64,000 nucleotides of DNA, from the NCBI GenBank assembly GCA_938031185.1, contig CALHGX010000015.1:1-64000 (forward strand), in the 5' to 3' direction. The position numbers and the translations under genes were made by a program. Positions 25,548 through 35,052 of the stretch are shown here, one piece after another (position 1 is the stretch's first letter; every line of letters begins with the position of its first letter). The notes under the pieces are model-generated. The model saw nothing but the letters and a program-made list of their open reading frames with translations. It had not been told where the DNA came from and made no database searches. Source of the DNA: an uncultured bacterium (GTDB lineage Bacteria; Verrucomicrobiota; Kiritimatiellia; CAIKKV01; CALHGX01).

Positions 25548-26891
25548 ATGATTCGGCGGGAGGAGTCCACGCCGGCCATTGCGGCGGCGGGGGCTGTGCT
25601 GGTGATTGCCGTGCTAGCGGGCGCCGGCCTCTGGTGGCTCTGGGCGATGTATCGGGAGTCTCTGCACATCGCGGCCGCGCGCACGGTGATGGATACGGGA
25701 CGCATGATGGCCCGCCAGCTTGCGGATCAGCCGGCGGTGCGCCTTACAGCCGAGTCGCCGCGCGATTGGGAGGCTTTTTCGCGTCTGGTGCGATCGCTCA
25801 ACCGGGTGCAGAAGGGGCTTCAGTACGTTTCAGTGACAGAAGCAGGTGTGATCCTTTTTCACGAAGACCTGGCCGAGGAAGTTCCGGAGTCTGTGGCCGA
25901 GGATGAGGACGTTCGGGTGGAGCGGCGCATAGTGGAAAGGGGACGGGCCATGATTCCCGTGCTGACGTTCACAGCGGTGCGGGCGCGGGGGCTGCAGCCA
26001 TCCCGTTCTGTGCAAGTGGCGATTCGCAAGGACGCGGTGGCGGAGGAGGAACAGACGGCGGCCGAGGCTTTGGGCGCGATGGTGCGGTTGGCGTTTGTGA
26101 CGATGGCCGCCGGATTCGGTCTTTCGGCGGGGTTGGTGCTCTGGATTTTGCACATGGAGATCGGACGTCTGCGACGGCGCCGTGAAATCGAACGATTGGC
26201 GTTTGCAGGGGCCTTGACGAACGGCATCATTCATGACTTGAGAAACCCGTTGTCCTCGCTGAAACTGGATGTGCAAATGCTGCGGCGGGAAGCGACGCAG
26301 CCCGGCGGGGGAAGAGCCGAGCGGCTGGCAGAACTGGCCGAACGCGCCGGTCGGACGATGGACCGGCTGGATGCCGTGCTGAAGGAGTTCCTGCTGGTGG
26401 CGAAACCGGATTCGCGGGAACGGGAGTCCGTGGAAATCAACGCCTGCGTGCAGGACTGTCTGGACATGCTGCATGGGCGATTCGAACAGAGCGGGGTGCG
26501 CACGCGGATGGAACTTGCACCGACGCCGTTGGTTGTGGACGGGTATCCCGTGGCACTAAAGCGCGCGTTTCTGAATGTCATCACCAACGCGAAACAGGCG
26601 TCACCGACGGGCGGGACCGTGACGATTCGCACTGCCGCTGAGGCCGGATGGGTCATTGTCGAGGTCCTGGATGAGGGCCCCGGGATTCCGCCCAAGGATC
26701 GGGAACGGGTATTCGACTGGTTTGCTTCGAAGAAGCCTGGCGGCACGGGCCTGGGATTGAGTCTGGCCCGGGCGGCGATTGAAAGTTGTGGGGGCAGCAT
26801 TCGTGTGGGAGAGAGTCCTGAAGGCGGGGCGCGGGTGACCATCAAGCTGCCGCGGCGGGGGGATGGCGGAAAGCGGGACACAAAAGCATGA
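25548..26891 (+). CDS. Sensor histidine kinase (NtrB-like)
   Basis: 447 residues from ATG 25548 (MIRREES); a GTG at 25527 would add 7 residues, and neither start has a clear ribosome site. Two membrane segments flank a periplasmic domain (about residues 10-33 and 185-205, GLSAGLVLWILH). The H-box IIHDLRNPLS has His at about residue 229; the N box NVITNAKQA, G1 DEGPGIP and G2 GTGLGLSLA complete the kinase. The phospho-acceptor helix is HisKA-like. It overlaps the response regulator by 4 bases and so forms one two-component pair. The signal is unknown. Confidence 0.93.
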   Translation: MIRREESTPAIAAAGAVLVIAVLAGAGLWWLWAMYRESLHIAAARTVMDTGRMMARQLADQPAVRLTAESPRDWEAFSRLVRSLNRVQKGLQYVSVTEAGVILFHEDLAEEVPESVAEDEDVRVERRIVERGRAMIPVLTFTAVRARGLQPSRSVQVAIRKDAVAEEEQTAAEALGAMVRLAFVTMAAGFGLSAGLVLWILHMEIGRLRRRREIERLAFAGALTNGIIHDLRNPLSSLKLDVQMLRREATQPGGGRAERLAELAERAGRTMDRLDAVLKEFLLVAKPDSRERESVEINACVQDCLDMLHGRFEQSGVRTRMELAPTPLVVDGYPVALKRAFLNVITNAKQASPTGGTVTIRTAAEAGWVIVEVLDEGPGIPPKDRERVFDWFASKKPGGTGLGLSLARAAIESCGGSIRVGESPEGGARVTIKLPRRGDGGKRDTKA

Positions 26892-28246
26892 CCGTGAAAG
26901 GGCGCATACTCATAGTGGAAGACGATCCAGACGGCCTTCGGTCGGTGGCGGACGCGATAACCGACGCTGAATATGAGGCGGTTGTGGCAGCTGAAGGGCG
27001 GGCGGGGCTTGGGTGGCTCAGGCAGCAAGGGTTTGACGCAGTGCTGACGGACCTGGTGCTTCCGGATATGGACGGGCTGTCGGTGATGGCGGAGGCGCGG
27101 CGGATTCAGCCCGACATCCCGGTGTTGATCATGACGGCCTACGGGTCCGTGGAGACGGCCGTGCGGGCACTGAAGGAAGGGGCCTATGACTATCTGGTGA
27201 AGCCGCTGGATCTTGATGAGCTGTTGCAGAAAGTCCGGCGCGCGGTGGAAACGGGGCGTTTGCGGGCGGAAGTGCGACGGCTGCGGCGGGAGATACAGGG
27301 ACGCTATACCTCCGAGGCAATGGTGGCCGTTTCCGCGCCCATGCGCGAAGTGCTGCGCCGCATTGCGGCGGTGGCGGACACGAACGCCAATGTGCTGGTG
27401 CTTGGGGAAAGCGGGACGGGCAAAGAGTTGGTGGCCAGGGCATTGCATTATGAAAGCCGGCGCGCAGAGGGGCCTTTTGTGGCCGTAAACTGCGGGGCTT
27501 TTCCCGAAACATTGTTGGAGTCCGCCTTATTCGGACACGAGAAGGGGGCGTTTACGGGCGCTGTGGCGCGGCATGAAGGCGCGTTTGAGCGTGCTCATGG
27601 CGGGACGCTATTTTTGGACGAAATCGGAACGGCTCCGCATGCGGTGCAAACGAGGCTGCTGCGGGCTATTGAGGAGCGGGAGGTGCTTCGTGTGGGCGGC
27701 CGCGAACCTATTCGGACCGATGCGCGCATCGTGGCGGCTTCCAACCGGCCGTTGGGCGAACTGGCGGAAGAAGGGGCGTTTCGGCACGATCTATTGTACC
27801 GGCTGCAGGTGGTGACCATTCACGTGCCGCCTTTGCGGGAGCGGCGGGACGATATTCGCCCGCTGGCGGAGCGCTTTATCACGGCGGCCTGCGCGGAGCA
27901 CGGGCGGCACATCGAGGAGGTGCGGCCCGGATTTTTCGAGAAGCTCGAAGGGTATCACTGGCCGGGCAATGTCCGGGAATTGCGAAACGCTGTGGAGGCG
28001 GCGGTGATCCTTGCGTCCAAGACGGTGCTGGACGCCGGCGATGTTCGGCTTGGCGCTGAGGGCGGGGCGCCGGGGATGGGGGGCGCCGCGCCGTTGCCGC
28101 CGCTCACGTTGGAGGAGTTGGAGCGAAAAGCGATATTGCAGGCGCTTCAACAGAACCGGGGCAACCGGCAGTTGACGGCGGAGCAGTTGGGAGTGTCTGC
28201 GAGGACGATACAGCGGAAAATACAGGAATACCGGCTGCCGTTCTGA
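26888..28246 (+). CDS. Sigma-54-dependent response regulator (NtrC family)
   Basis: 452 residues. The receiver domain has the phospho-Asp at 55 (VLTDLVLPDMDG), then a linker. The AAA+ domain contains Walker A GESGTGKE (173-180), the sigma-54 contact loop GAFTGA (220-225) and Walker B FLDEIG. The C-terminal Fis-type helix-turn-helix is about 410-452 (RGNRQLTAEQLGVSARTIQRK). It activates promoters read by RpoN; no convincing -24/-12 site was found in the window, so targets are unknown. Partner of the overlapping kinase. Confidence 0.95.
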   Translation: MTVKGRILIVEDDPDGLRSVADAITDAEYEAVVAAEGRAGLGWLRQQGFDAVLTDLVLPDMDGLSVMAEARRIQPDIPVLIMTAYGSVETAVRALKEGAYDYLVKPLDLDELLQKVRRAVETGRLRAEVRRLRREIQGRYTSEAMVAVSAPMREVLRRIAAVADTNANVLVLGESGTGKELVARALHYESRRAEGPFVAVNCGAFPETLLESALFGHEKGAFTGAVARHEGAFERAHGGTLFLDEIGTAPHAVQTRLLRAIEEREVLRVGGREPIRTDARIVAASNRPLGELAEEGAFRHDLLYRLQVVTIHVPPLRERRDDIRPLAERFITAACAEHGRHIEEVRPGFFEKLEGYHWPGNVRELRNAVEAAVILASKTVLDAGDVRLGAEGGAPGMGGAAPLPPLTLEELERKAILQALQQNRGNRQLTAEQLGVSARTIQRKIQEYRLPF

Positions 28247-28275
28247 GACGGGGCGTTCTTGAGGGGGAGAACATC

Positions 28276-29445
28276 GTGAACGACATGTTGAGTGGGCTGG
28301 CGCAGCGGCGGGAAGAGCAGATGCTGACCCATCCGCTGGCGACGCGCAGCGCAGCGTCTCGGGGGCGGCTGCGGCCGGAGCCGGCCGATCCGATCCGACT
28401 GTGCTTCCAGCGAGATGCGCACCGCATCCTGCACTGCACGGCATTTCGGCGGCTGCGCTACAAGACGCAGGTGATTTTTTCGCCGGAGAACGACCATGTG
28501 GCGACGCGGGTGGATCACTCGCTGTACATGGCCTCGATAGCGGAGACGATTGCCCGGGCGCTGGGGTTGAACGCCGATCTGGCCTACGCGATCGGGCTCG
28601 GCCACGATCTTGGACACGGCCCATTCGGCCATGCGGGCGAGGAAGCGTTGGACAAAATGAGCAAGCGAGTGAATCCGGGCCAGGCTTTCGCGCACGAACT
28701 GCACAGCCTGCGAGTTGTGGACAAACTGGCGTTTCGCCCCTCAACCCGCGAACGCGGTTTGAACCTGACCTATGAAGTGCGCGACGGGATTGTGTGCCAC
28801 TGCGGGGAGCGGACCGAGCAGTATTTGGCGCCGCGTCCGCGGCCGGGACGCCCGTTGGAGAAGCTACGCCGGCGGGGGACGGCTCCTTTCACGCTGGAGG
28901 GGTGTCTCGTGCGCATGGTGGACCGCATCGCATATGTGGGGCGCGATTACGAGGATGCCGTTTCCGTGTTGGGGCGTCTGCCGCCGTTGCCGGCAAAGGT
29001 GCGGCGCGTGCTGGGGCAGGACAACCGCACCATCATCAACCGCCTTGTGACGGACATGATCGAGACCAATCTGAAGACGCCGCACCGGATGGGTTTTTCG
29101 GATCGGGTGTTCGAGGCCTTGAGCCTGCTCTATGAGTTCAACTGCCGGCACATCTATTTTCATCCCCAGTTGATGGAGTATGCGCGGCGCACGGAGAGTA
29201 TGCTGGAAACGATTTTCGAGTTCGAACGCAGCCATCTGGCCTCCATCGAGCCGTCCGCGTGGGGCATAGCCCCGCGGGGTTCGGCGCCGTGGGTGGAAGA
29301 GCTGCACGCCTTCATCCGCAAGATGTATGAGCCGGGAGAACGGTCTTCGCTAAGCCAGGTGGTGCTGGATCATGTTTCGCTGATGACGGACCGCTACGCG
29401 AGGAATCTTTTTGAGGACATGGTGCTGCCGAAGCCAGTGGGGTGA
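28276..29445 (+). CDS. dgt: dNTP triphosphohydrolase (dGTPase-like)
   Basis: 389 residues from GTG 28276, preferred over ATG 28285 because GGGGGAGA lies 5 bases upstream of the GTG. The HD-domain metal site is present: HCTAFRRLRYKTQV, RVDHSLYMASIAE and GLGHDLGHGPFGHAGEE. It hydrolyses dNTPs to nucleoside plus triphosphate and limits dGTP or foreign DNA replication. Length and motifs fit the short Dgt class. It follows the response regulator by 30 bases. Confidence 0.92.
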   Translation: MNDMLSGLAQRREEQMLTHPLATRSAASRGRLRPEPADPIRLCFQRDAHRILHCTAFRRLRYKTQVIFSPENDHVATRVDHSLYMASIAETIARALGLNADLAYAIGLGHDLGHGPFGHAGEEALDKMSKRVNPGQAFAHELHSLRVVDKLAFRPSTRERGLNLTYEVRDGIVCHCGERTEQYLAPRPRPGRPLEKLRRRGTAPFTLEGCLVRMVDRIAYVGRDYEDAVSVLGRLPPLPAKVRRVLGQDNRTIINRLVTDMIETNLKTPHRMGFSDRVFEALSLLYEFNCRHIYFHPQLMEYARRTESMLETIFEFERSHLASIEPSAWGIAPRGSAPWVEELHAFIRKMYEPGERSSLSQVVLDHVSLMTDRYARNLFEDMVLPKPVG

Positions 29446-29469
29446 TGGTGCGAACATGGGACGGCGTGG

Positions 29470-29492
29470 TTTCCGCCCAGCGCGGGCGGAAA
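29470..29492 (+). repeat. Perfect 9-base inverted repeat
   Basis: TTTCCGCCC (29470-29478), a 5-base loop and GGGCGGAAA (29484-29492) lie 25 bases after the dgt stop and before the surA-like start. A T run does not follow, so it is not a canonical terminator; it may stall or protect the transcript, or be a protein site. Confidence 0.5.
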
Positions 29493-29579
29493 GCACGGGA
29501 AGGAGGGCTACGACCTTTTCCGTTGGCGGAAGCGGCAGCGCTTTGCGATAGTGCGCAAGGAAAGAAAAGGAGGACGGCA

Positions 29580-30560
29580 GTGAGAAGCCTGGGGCGCAGG
29601 GGGTGGGTCTGGTGGGCGCTATTGTGCGCAGGGACGGTGACGGCAACCGAAACACGGTTGGACGGCGTGGCCGCGTATGTGGGCGACGCGGTGATCACGA
29701 TCAGCGATGTGTTGGAGGCGATGACGCCGCCGGAGGCGGGGCGTCGGCGGCCGGCGACGGCTGATGAGCGTGAACGGGCGGCCCGACAGGCCTATGACGA
29801 AGCGTTGCAGTCCCTGATTGACGCCCGCTTGATTGTCCGGGCTTTCGAGCAGGACAAGACGATGAATCGGGCGCGGGTGGAGCGGTATGTGGATCGGCGA
29901 GTGGGCGAAATCATACACGAGCGGTTTGGCGGCGACCAGGGGGCGTTGCTCGAGGCGCTGGCGCGGGAGCGTATCACGCTCGATGAATGGCGGGCGCGAG
30001 CCCGAGAGCAGGTGATTGTCTCCCTGATGCGTAACCGCGAAGTGGAAAGCCGCGTCGTAGTATCTCCACGCGAGGTTCGCGAGTACTACGAACAGCACGA
30101 AGCGGAGTACCGGCGAACCGAGGAGGTGCGCCTTCGGATGATCGAGATCCCTGTGGGCGCGGATGGAGAAGGGCGGCGTCGGGCGGAAGAGGTGGCGCGG
30201 CGGGCGGCGGCGGGAGAAGATTTTGCGGAACTGGCGCGGGCGCACTCGGCAGGCGACAAGGCATCGGCCGGCGGAGACTGGGGCTGGACGGATCCGGAAC
30301 TATTGCGGGAGGAACTGGCGCAGGCGGCGCGTTCCCTGCCGGTAGGCGGGGTGTCGAGCCCTATCGAAGTGGAAGGCGATTTGTTCGTGATCAAGGTGGA
30401 AGATCGGCGGGCGGGCGGAGCCATTCCCTTCGAGGAAATTCGCGATCGAATCGAACGCGAGCTGCGGCAACGCGAAGTGCGGCGATTGCACGAGGAGTGG
30501 ATGGCCCGTCTGCGCCGGAGTGCGCATGTCGAGGTGGTGAGCGGGCTGGAGCAACGTTAA
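29580..30560 (+). CDS. SurA-like periplasmic peptidyl-prolyl isomerase
   Basis: 326 residues from GTG 29580, which has AGGAGG about 6 bases upstream; an earlier start at 29442 would precede the signal peptide by 46 residues and is rejected. Signal peptide: WVWWALLCAGTVTA. The N-terminal SurA-type domain begins DGVAAYVGDAVITISDVLEA and is followed by one PpiC rotamase domain (about residues 180-280, EVRLRMIEIPV ... GGDWGWTDP). SurA has two such domains, so this is a single-domain relative. It assists outer-membrane protein folding. The next gene, pdxA, starts 21 bases later, the common surA-pdxA-rsmA order. Confidence 0.86.
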   Translation: MRSLGRRGWVWWALLCAGTVTATETRLDGVAAYVGDAVITISDVLEAMTPPEAGRRRPATADERERAARQAYDEALQSLIDARLIVRAFEQDKTMNRARVERYVDRRVGEIIHERFGGDQGALLEALARERITLDEWRARAREQVIVSLMRNREVESRVVVSPREVREYYEQHEAEYRRTEEVRLRMIEIPVGADGEGRRRAEEVARRAAAGEDFAELARAHSAGDKASAGGDWGWTDPELLREELAQAARSLPVGGVSSPIEVEGDLFVIKVEDRRAGGAIPFEEIRDRIERELRQREVRRLHEEWMARLRRSAHVEVVSGLEQR

Positions 30561-30581
30561 GCCGGGAATCCGGGTTGAGAA

Positions 30582-31619
30582 ATGCGCAGGCCCCCTGCAG
30601 AAGCATGCGAATCCGGTCCCTTGGGGATTACGCTTGGGGATATCGGCGGGATCGGGCCGGAAATCGTTGTGAAGGCGATTCTGCGCAGGGGCGCACCCCG
30701 GCCGCTGGCGATCATCGGTTCCTTGGATGTGATGGCGGAAGCCGGTCGCTGGCTCGGAGTGGCGATGCCGCCTCATTGGGATCCCTATGGCGGGAAACCG
30801 GCGCCCGCCGTGTCGGTCTGGGAACCAGAGGGGACTCCGTCGGGGCTAAAAGTCTTTTGCGGCAGGCCGACGGGGGCTGCGGCACGAGCGGCGCTGGGGT
30901 GGATTGAAGCCGGGGCGCGCGCCTGTCTGGAGGGGCGCCTGGCGGGGCTGGTAACCGCGCCGATCAGCAAGGCCGGGTTTGTCAAAGCGGGATTGCAGGG
31001 GGGGGAAGGGCACACGGAGGTTCTTGCGCGTGTGACGGGCGCGCGCCGAGTGGCCATGATGCTGGTGGGCGGCCCGCTGCGCGTGACGCTTGCGACGCGG
31101 CATGTGGCGCTTTCGCAGGTGACGTCGGCGCTAAGTCGCGAAGCGGTGTTGGAGGCGATTACGCTGACGGATTTGGGTCTTGGATGGCTGGGGGTGACCC
31201 CGCGGACAATTGCCGTTTGCGCGCTCAATCCGCACGCGGGAGAGCATGGAACCTTGGGGGATGAGGAGCGACGGATTATAGCGCCGGCAGTGAGGACGGC
31301 CCGGCGTCGAGGGGTGGATGCGACAGGGCCGCTGGCTGCGGATGCGGTTTTTCGGCGGGCATGGCAGGAGGGGTATGGGGCGGTCGTCGCCATGTACCAC
31401 GATCAGGGGCTGGCGCCGTTGAAAATGGTGGCTTTCGATCGGGGCGTGAATGTAACGCTGGGGCTGCCTATTGCGCGGGTCTCGCCTGATCATGGCACTG
31501 CTTATGACATTGCGGGCCGTGGATGTGCGGACGCCCGAAGCATGATCGAGGCGATTAGACTTGGGAAAAGATTGGCCGGGCGTCCGAACCCCTTTGTCAC
31601 GAAATCCCCGTGGCGGTAG
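30582..31619 (+). CDS. pdxA: 4-hydroxythreonine-4-phosphate dehydrogenase
   Basis: 345 residues. It oxidises 4-phosphohydroxy-L-threonine in pyridoxal phosphate synthesis. Motifs: ITLGDIGGIGPEIV at the N-terminus (usually GDPxGIGPE; here Asp-Ile), GHTEVLARVTGARR with the metal His, and MYHDQGLAPLKMVAF with the metal His and substrate-binding residues. It sits in the surA-pdxA-rsmA block known from many bacteria and shares the transcript with the genes on both sides. Confidence 0.93.
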   Translation: MRRPPAEACESGPLGITLGDIGGIGPEIVVKAILRRGAPRPLAIIGSLDVMAEAGRWLGVAMPPHWDPYGGKPAPAVSVWEPEGTPSGLKVFCGRPTGAAARAALGWIEAGARACLEGRLAGLVTAPISKAGFVKAGLQGGEGHTEVLARVTGARRVAMMLVGGPLRVTLATRHVALSQVTSALSREAVLEAITLTDLGLGWLGVTPRTIAVCALNPHAGEHGTLGDEERRIIAPAVRTARRRGVDATGPLAADAVFRRAWQEGYGAVVAMYHDQGLAPLKMVAFDRGVNVTLGLPIARVSPDHGTAYDIAGRGCADARSMIEAIRLGKRLAGRPNPFVTKSPWR

Positions 31620-31653
31620 AATCCTTCCTTTGAGCCGTGGAATCAACAGAGCG

Positions 31654-32520
31654 ATGGTCAGTCCGGCGCGGGTGGCCGCGTTGTTGCGCGAGCTCGATTT
31701 TCGGCCAAGCCGGGCATTGGGGCAAAACTTCCTAGTGGACGGAAACATCCTGGATGTGATTCTTCGGACGGCGGACTTGCGGCCGGAAGACGGAGCGATG
31801 GAAATCGGGCCGGGGCTTGGGATTCTTACGGAGGCTTTGCTGGAACGGTGCGCCCGCGTGGTGGCGGTGGAGAAGGACCGGCGGCTGCATGCGTTTTTGG
31901 CCGAGCATTTCGAGGAAGCGCGCAGGGCCGGACGGCTGATGTTGATTCATGGCGATGCGGTGGAATTGCCGCACGAGGTGTGGGAAGGCTATGGCGCGCG
32001 CAAGGTGGTCTCCAATCTCCCCTATGCGTCGGCGAGCCGTATTCTGGTGGGGCTGGCCTCGGCGCCGCAACCTCCAGCGAGCATGACGGTGACGGTGCAA
32101 CTGGAAGTAGCGCGGCGGCTGGCCGCGGAGGCCGGCACGTCGGCCCGGGGGCTGTTGAGCGTTCTGGTGCAGTGCGTGTACCGCGTGGAAGTGGCGCATG
32201 TGATATCCCCGTCCTGTTTTCTTCCGCGCCCTGCGGTGAAGTCGGCCGTAGTGCGGCTGACACGCCGCGAGCCGGAGGCTACGGCGGTGCTTGAGACGGG
32301 GTACATGGAACTGGTGCGGCGCGCTTTTGAGCGCCGGCGCAAGCAGATGCTCAATGTGCTCAGCGGCGCGGGAGCGGGGCCAGCATTGTCCGCGGGCGCG
32401 GCTTTGGACATTCTGCGCGCCGCTGGACTCGATCCGCGGGCGCGACCGGAGCAACTGTCGGTGGCGCAATGGCGCGCGTTGCTGGCCGCGCTCAAAACGG
32501 CGAAAGGTGCGGGCGGATGA
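31654..32520 (+). CDS. rsmA: 16S rRNA adenine dimethyltransferase A
   Basis: 288 residues from ATG 31654 (RALGQNFLVDG follows soon after, as in the family). It dimethylates A1518/A1519 of 16S rRNA (E. coli numbering). SAM motif IGPGLGILTEAL and catalytic NLPYASASR are present, and the C-terminal helical domain is complete. A longer frame begins at 31561 inside pdxA and is rejected. It overlaps mutS by 4 bases (ATGA). Confidence 0.95.
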   Translation: MVSPARVAALLRELDFRPSRALGQNFLVDGNILDVILRTADLRPEDGAMEIGPGLGILTEALLERCARVVAVEKDRRLHAFLAEHFEEARRAGRLMLIHGDAVELPHEVWEGYGARKVVSNLPYASASRILVGLASAPQPPASMTVTVQLEVARRLAAEAGTSARGLLSVLVQCVYRVEVAHVISPSCFLPRPAVKSAVVRLTRREPEATAVLETGYMELVRRAFERRRKQMLNVLSGAGAGPALSAGAALDILRAAGLDPRARPEQLSVAQWRALLAALKTAKGAGG

Positions 32521-35042
32521 GCGACACGCTGACCCCGATGATGGCGCAGTATAGGAAGGTGCGAAGCCGGCTGCCGGCGGGCACGATCCTTTTCTTCCGG
32601 CTGGGGGATTTCTACGAGATGTTTTTTGAGGACGCCGTGGACGCGTCGCGCATCCTGGAAATCGCATTAACGAAGCGCCAGAACGTGCCGATGTGCGGCG
32701 TGCCATACCATGCGGCGGACAACTATGTAGCCCGGCTGATTCGCGCAGGGCGGAAAGTGGCCCTGTGCGACCAGATGGAAGATGCGACGCAGGCCAAGGG
32801 GATTGTGCGCCGAGAGCTGACGGGAATCGTGACGCCCGGCACCGTGACGCAGGAGGCGATTCTCTCGGCCGGCATGAATAACTACCTGGCGGGCGTGTGT
32901 CGGGCGGAGCGACGGTTTGGCCTGGCGATGCTCGACCTTTCGACAGGCGAATTCTGGGGCGAGGAAATGGAGTCGGCGGCCGCACTGGCCGAGAGCATTG
33001 GGCGGCATGGCCCGCGGGAAGTCGTTGTGCCGCAGGGGCAGCGAGACGATGCGGAACTGCAGCCGGCGCTGGCCGGGCTGGCGGCGCTGGTGACGCCCAC
33101 GGAGGACTGGACGTTTCTGCCGGAAACGGCTCGCGAGCGGCTGATCCGGCATTTTCGCGTTCACTCATTGGAGGGATTCGGTTGCGAGGATCGGAGGGCG
33201 CTGGTGGCGGCGGCCGGCGCTGTGTTGCACTATGTGCAGGAGGATCTGCAGCGCCCGACGGCGCACGTGAGGGCCCTGCGCGCAAGGCATCCGGGCGACT
33301 TTATGATGCTGGACGAAGCCGCACGCGAGCACCTCGCGCTGGCGCCGCGGCATTCTGGGGAGCGGCCTTCGAAGACGCTGCTGGAGGTGCTGGACTCGAC
33401 CTGCACGGCGATGGGGGCGCGGTTGCTGCGGGAATGGCTGCTGCGCCCGTTGACGGGTGAAGAGGCCATCCGGGAACGGCACGATGCGGTGGAACTGCTG
33501 ACGCGGGAACGAAGCTGGCTGGCGGATTTGCGCGCGGCGCTCAAGGAGGTGCGCGACCTGGAACGGCTCATTGCGCGAGTGGCTTCTTCGGGAGGGAATG
33601 GACGGGATCTGCGCGCGGTGGCTCAATCGCTGGGGCGGGTGCCGGAAATCCGGAACATCCTGAAATCGGCGGGAGCGAAGCGGCTGCAGGAACTGGCCGA
33701 GCGGCTGACGCCGATGCCGGAGGTAGTGGCGGCGGTGGAGACGGCGATCGTGGACGATCCGCCAGCGGGGGTTCGCGAAGGCGGCTTAATCCGAAAGGGA
33801 TACGACGCGGCGCTGGACGAGCTGCGCGCGGCGGCGACAGAGGGCCGGGCCTGGCTGGCGCAGTATCAGCAGCAGGAGCAGGGCCGCACGGGGCTGAAGA
33901 CGCTCAAGGTGCGGTACAACAAGGTGTTTGGGTACTACATCGAGTTGTCGAAGGGGCAGGCAGGGTTGGCGCCGCCGGAGTATGTGCGCAAGCAGACGCT
34001 GACGAACGCGGAGCGGTTTACCACGCCTGAGCTCAAGGAGTATGAGCGGCGGGTCGTCGGAGCGCAGGAGCGAGCCGCGGCGATGGAGTACGAGTTCTTC
34101 CTGAAAGTGCGGGAACAAGTCGTGGCGGAGACGGCGCGGATACAGCAGGTGGCGGGCGCGATGGCGGAGGCGGATGTGCTGGCGTGTCTGGCTGAGCGGG
34201 CCCTTGCGAACGGCTACACGCGGCCGCGGGTTCATTCGGGCGGGCGCATTTGGATACGCGAGGGGCGGCATCCGGTGATCGAGCAGATGCCCGACGCGGA
34301 ACGTTTCGTGCCCAACGACACGCTGCTGGATAATGAGGAGAATCAACTGCTGATCCTGACTGGGCCCAATATGGCGGGGAAATCCACCTATATCCGGCAG
34401 GTGGCGTTGATCGTGATCATGGCGCAGATGGGATCGTTTGTACCGGCCGCCGAAGCGGAGATCGGATTGGTGGATCGCGTGTTCACGCGGGTTGGAGCGG
34501 GGGACGACATCGCTCGGGGCCGAAGTACGTTCATGGTGGAGATGCAGGAGGTGGCGAACATTCTGCATCACGCAACCCGCCGCAGCCTGATCGTGCTGGA
34601 CGAAATCGGCCGCGGCACCAGCACGTTTGACGGCATCAGTATTGCCTGGGCTGTGGCCGAGCACCTCCACAACCATGACGAGGTCAAGGCCAAGACGTTG
34701 TTTGCCACGCATTACCATGAGTTGACCGATTTGGCGCTGACGATGCCCGGGGTGAAGAACTACAACGTGCTGGTGTCGGAGCGCGGGGATCAAGTGGTGT
34801 TCCTCCGCCGCATCGTCCCGGGCGCGGCGGACAAGAGCTACGGAATACAAGTGGCGCGGCTGGCTGGTCTGCCCCAGAGCGTGATTGAGCGGGCGAAGGA
34901 AATTTTGAGCAATCTGGAGGAAGGCGAATTCAGCGAGGGCGGGCTGCCGAAGATTGCCCGCAGCCGCCGGAGGCGGGAGCGGAACGAAGAGAACCAGTTG
35001 AGTCTTTTTGACGTCAAGGCGAACGGCGTGGACCATTTTTGA
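32517..35042 (+). CDS. mutS: DNA mismatch repair protein MutS
   Basis: 841 residues from ATG 32517, overlapping the rsmA stop; the in-frame start at 32469 lies inside rsmA. The mismatch-reading loop GDFYEMFFEDA (Phe and Glu) is near residue 37. The ATPase carries Walker A GPNMAGKST (about 616-624), LLDNEENQLLILTG before it, and Walker B LDEIGRGTSTFDG. The complete domain set and length match MutS1. Binds mismatches and recruits MutL. No mutL in the window. Confidence 0.97.
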   Translation: MSDTLTPMMAQYRKVRSRLPAGTILFFRLGDFYEMFFEDAVDASRILEIALTKRQNVPMCGVPYHAADNYVARLIRAGRKVALCDQMEDATQAKGIVRRELTGIVTPGTVTQEAILSAGMNNYLAGVCRAERRFGLAMLDLSTGEFWGEEMESAAALAESIGRHGPREVVVPQGQRDDAELQPALAGLAALVTPTEDWTFLPETARERLIRHFRVHSLEGFGCEDRRALVAAAGAVLHYVQEDLQRPTAHVRALRARHPGDFMMLDEAAREHLALAPRHSGERPSKTLLEVLDSTCTAMGARLLREWLLRPLTGEEAIRERHDAVELLTRERSWLADLRAALKEVRDLERLIARVASSGGNGRDLRAVAQSLGRVPEIRNILKSAGAKRLQELAERLTPMPEVVAAVETAIVDDPPAGVREGGLIRKGYDAALDELRAAATEGRAWLAQYQQQEQGRTGLKTLKVRYNKVFGYYIELSKGQAGLAPPEYVRKQTLTNAERFTTPELKEYERRVVGAQERAAAMEYEFFLKVREQVVAETARIQQVAGAMAEADVLACLAERALANGYTRPRVHSGGRIWIREGRHPVIEQMPDAERFVPNDTLLDNEENQLLILTGPNMAGKSTYIRQVALIVIMAQMGSFVPAAEAEIGLVDRVFTRVGAGDDIARGRSTFMVEMQEVANILHHATRRSLIVLDEIGRGTSTFDGISIAWAVAEHLHNHDEVKAKTLFATHYHELTDLALTMPGVKNYNVLVSERGDQVVFLRRIVPGAADKSYGIQVARLAGLPQSVIERAKEILSNLEEGEFSEGGLPKIARSRRRRERNEENQLSLFDVKANGVDHF

Positions 35043-35052
35043 GGAGCAGTGA

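Noticed and set aside
31732-33285. 517-residue frame on the minus strand
   Set aside because: Antisense to rsmA and mutS, Pro/Arg/Ser-rich, no domain.
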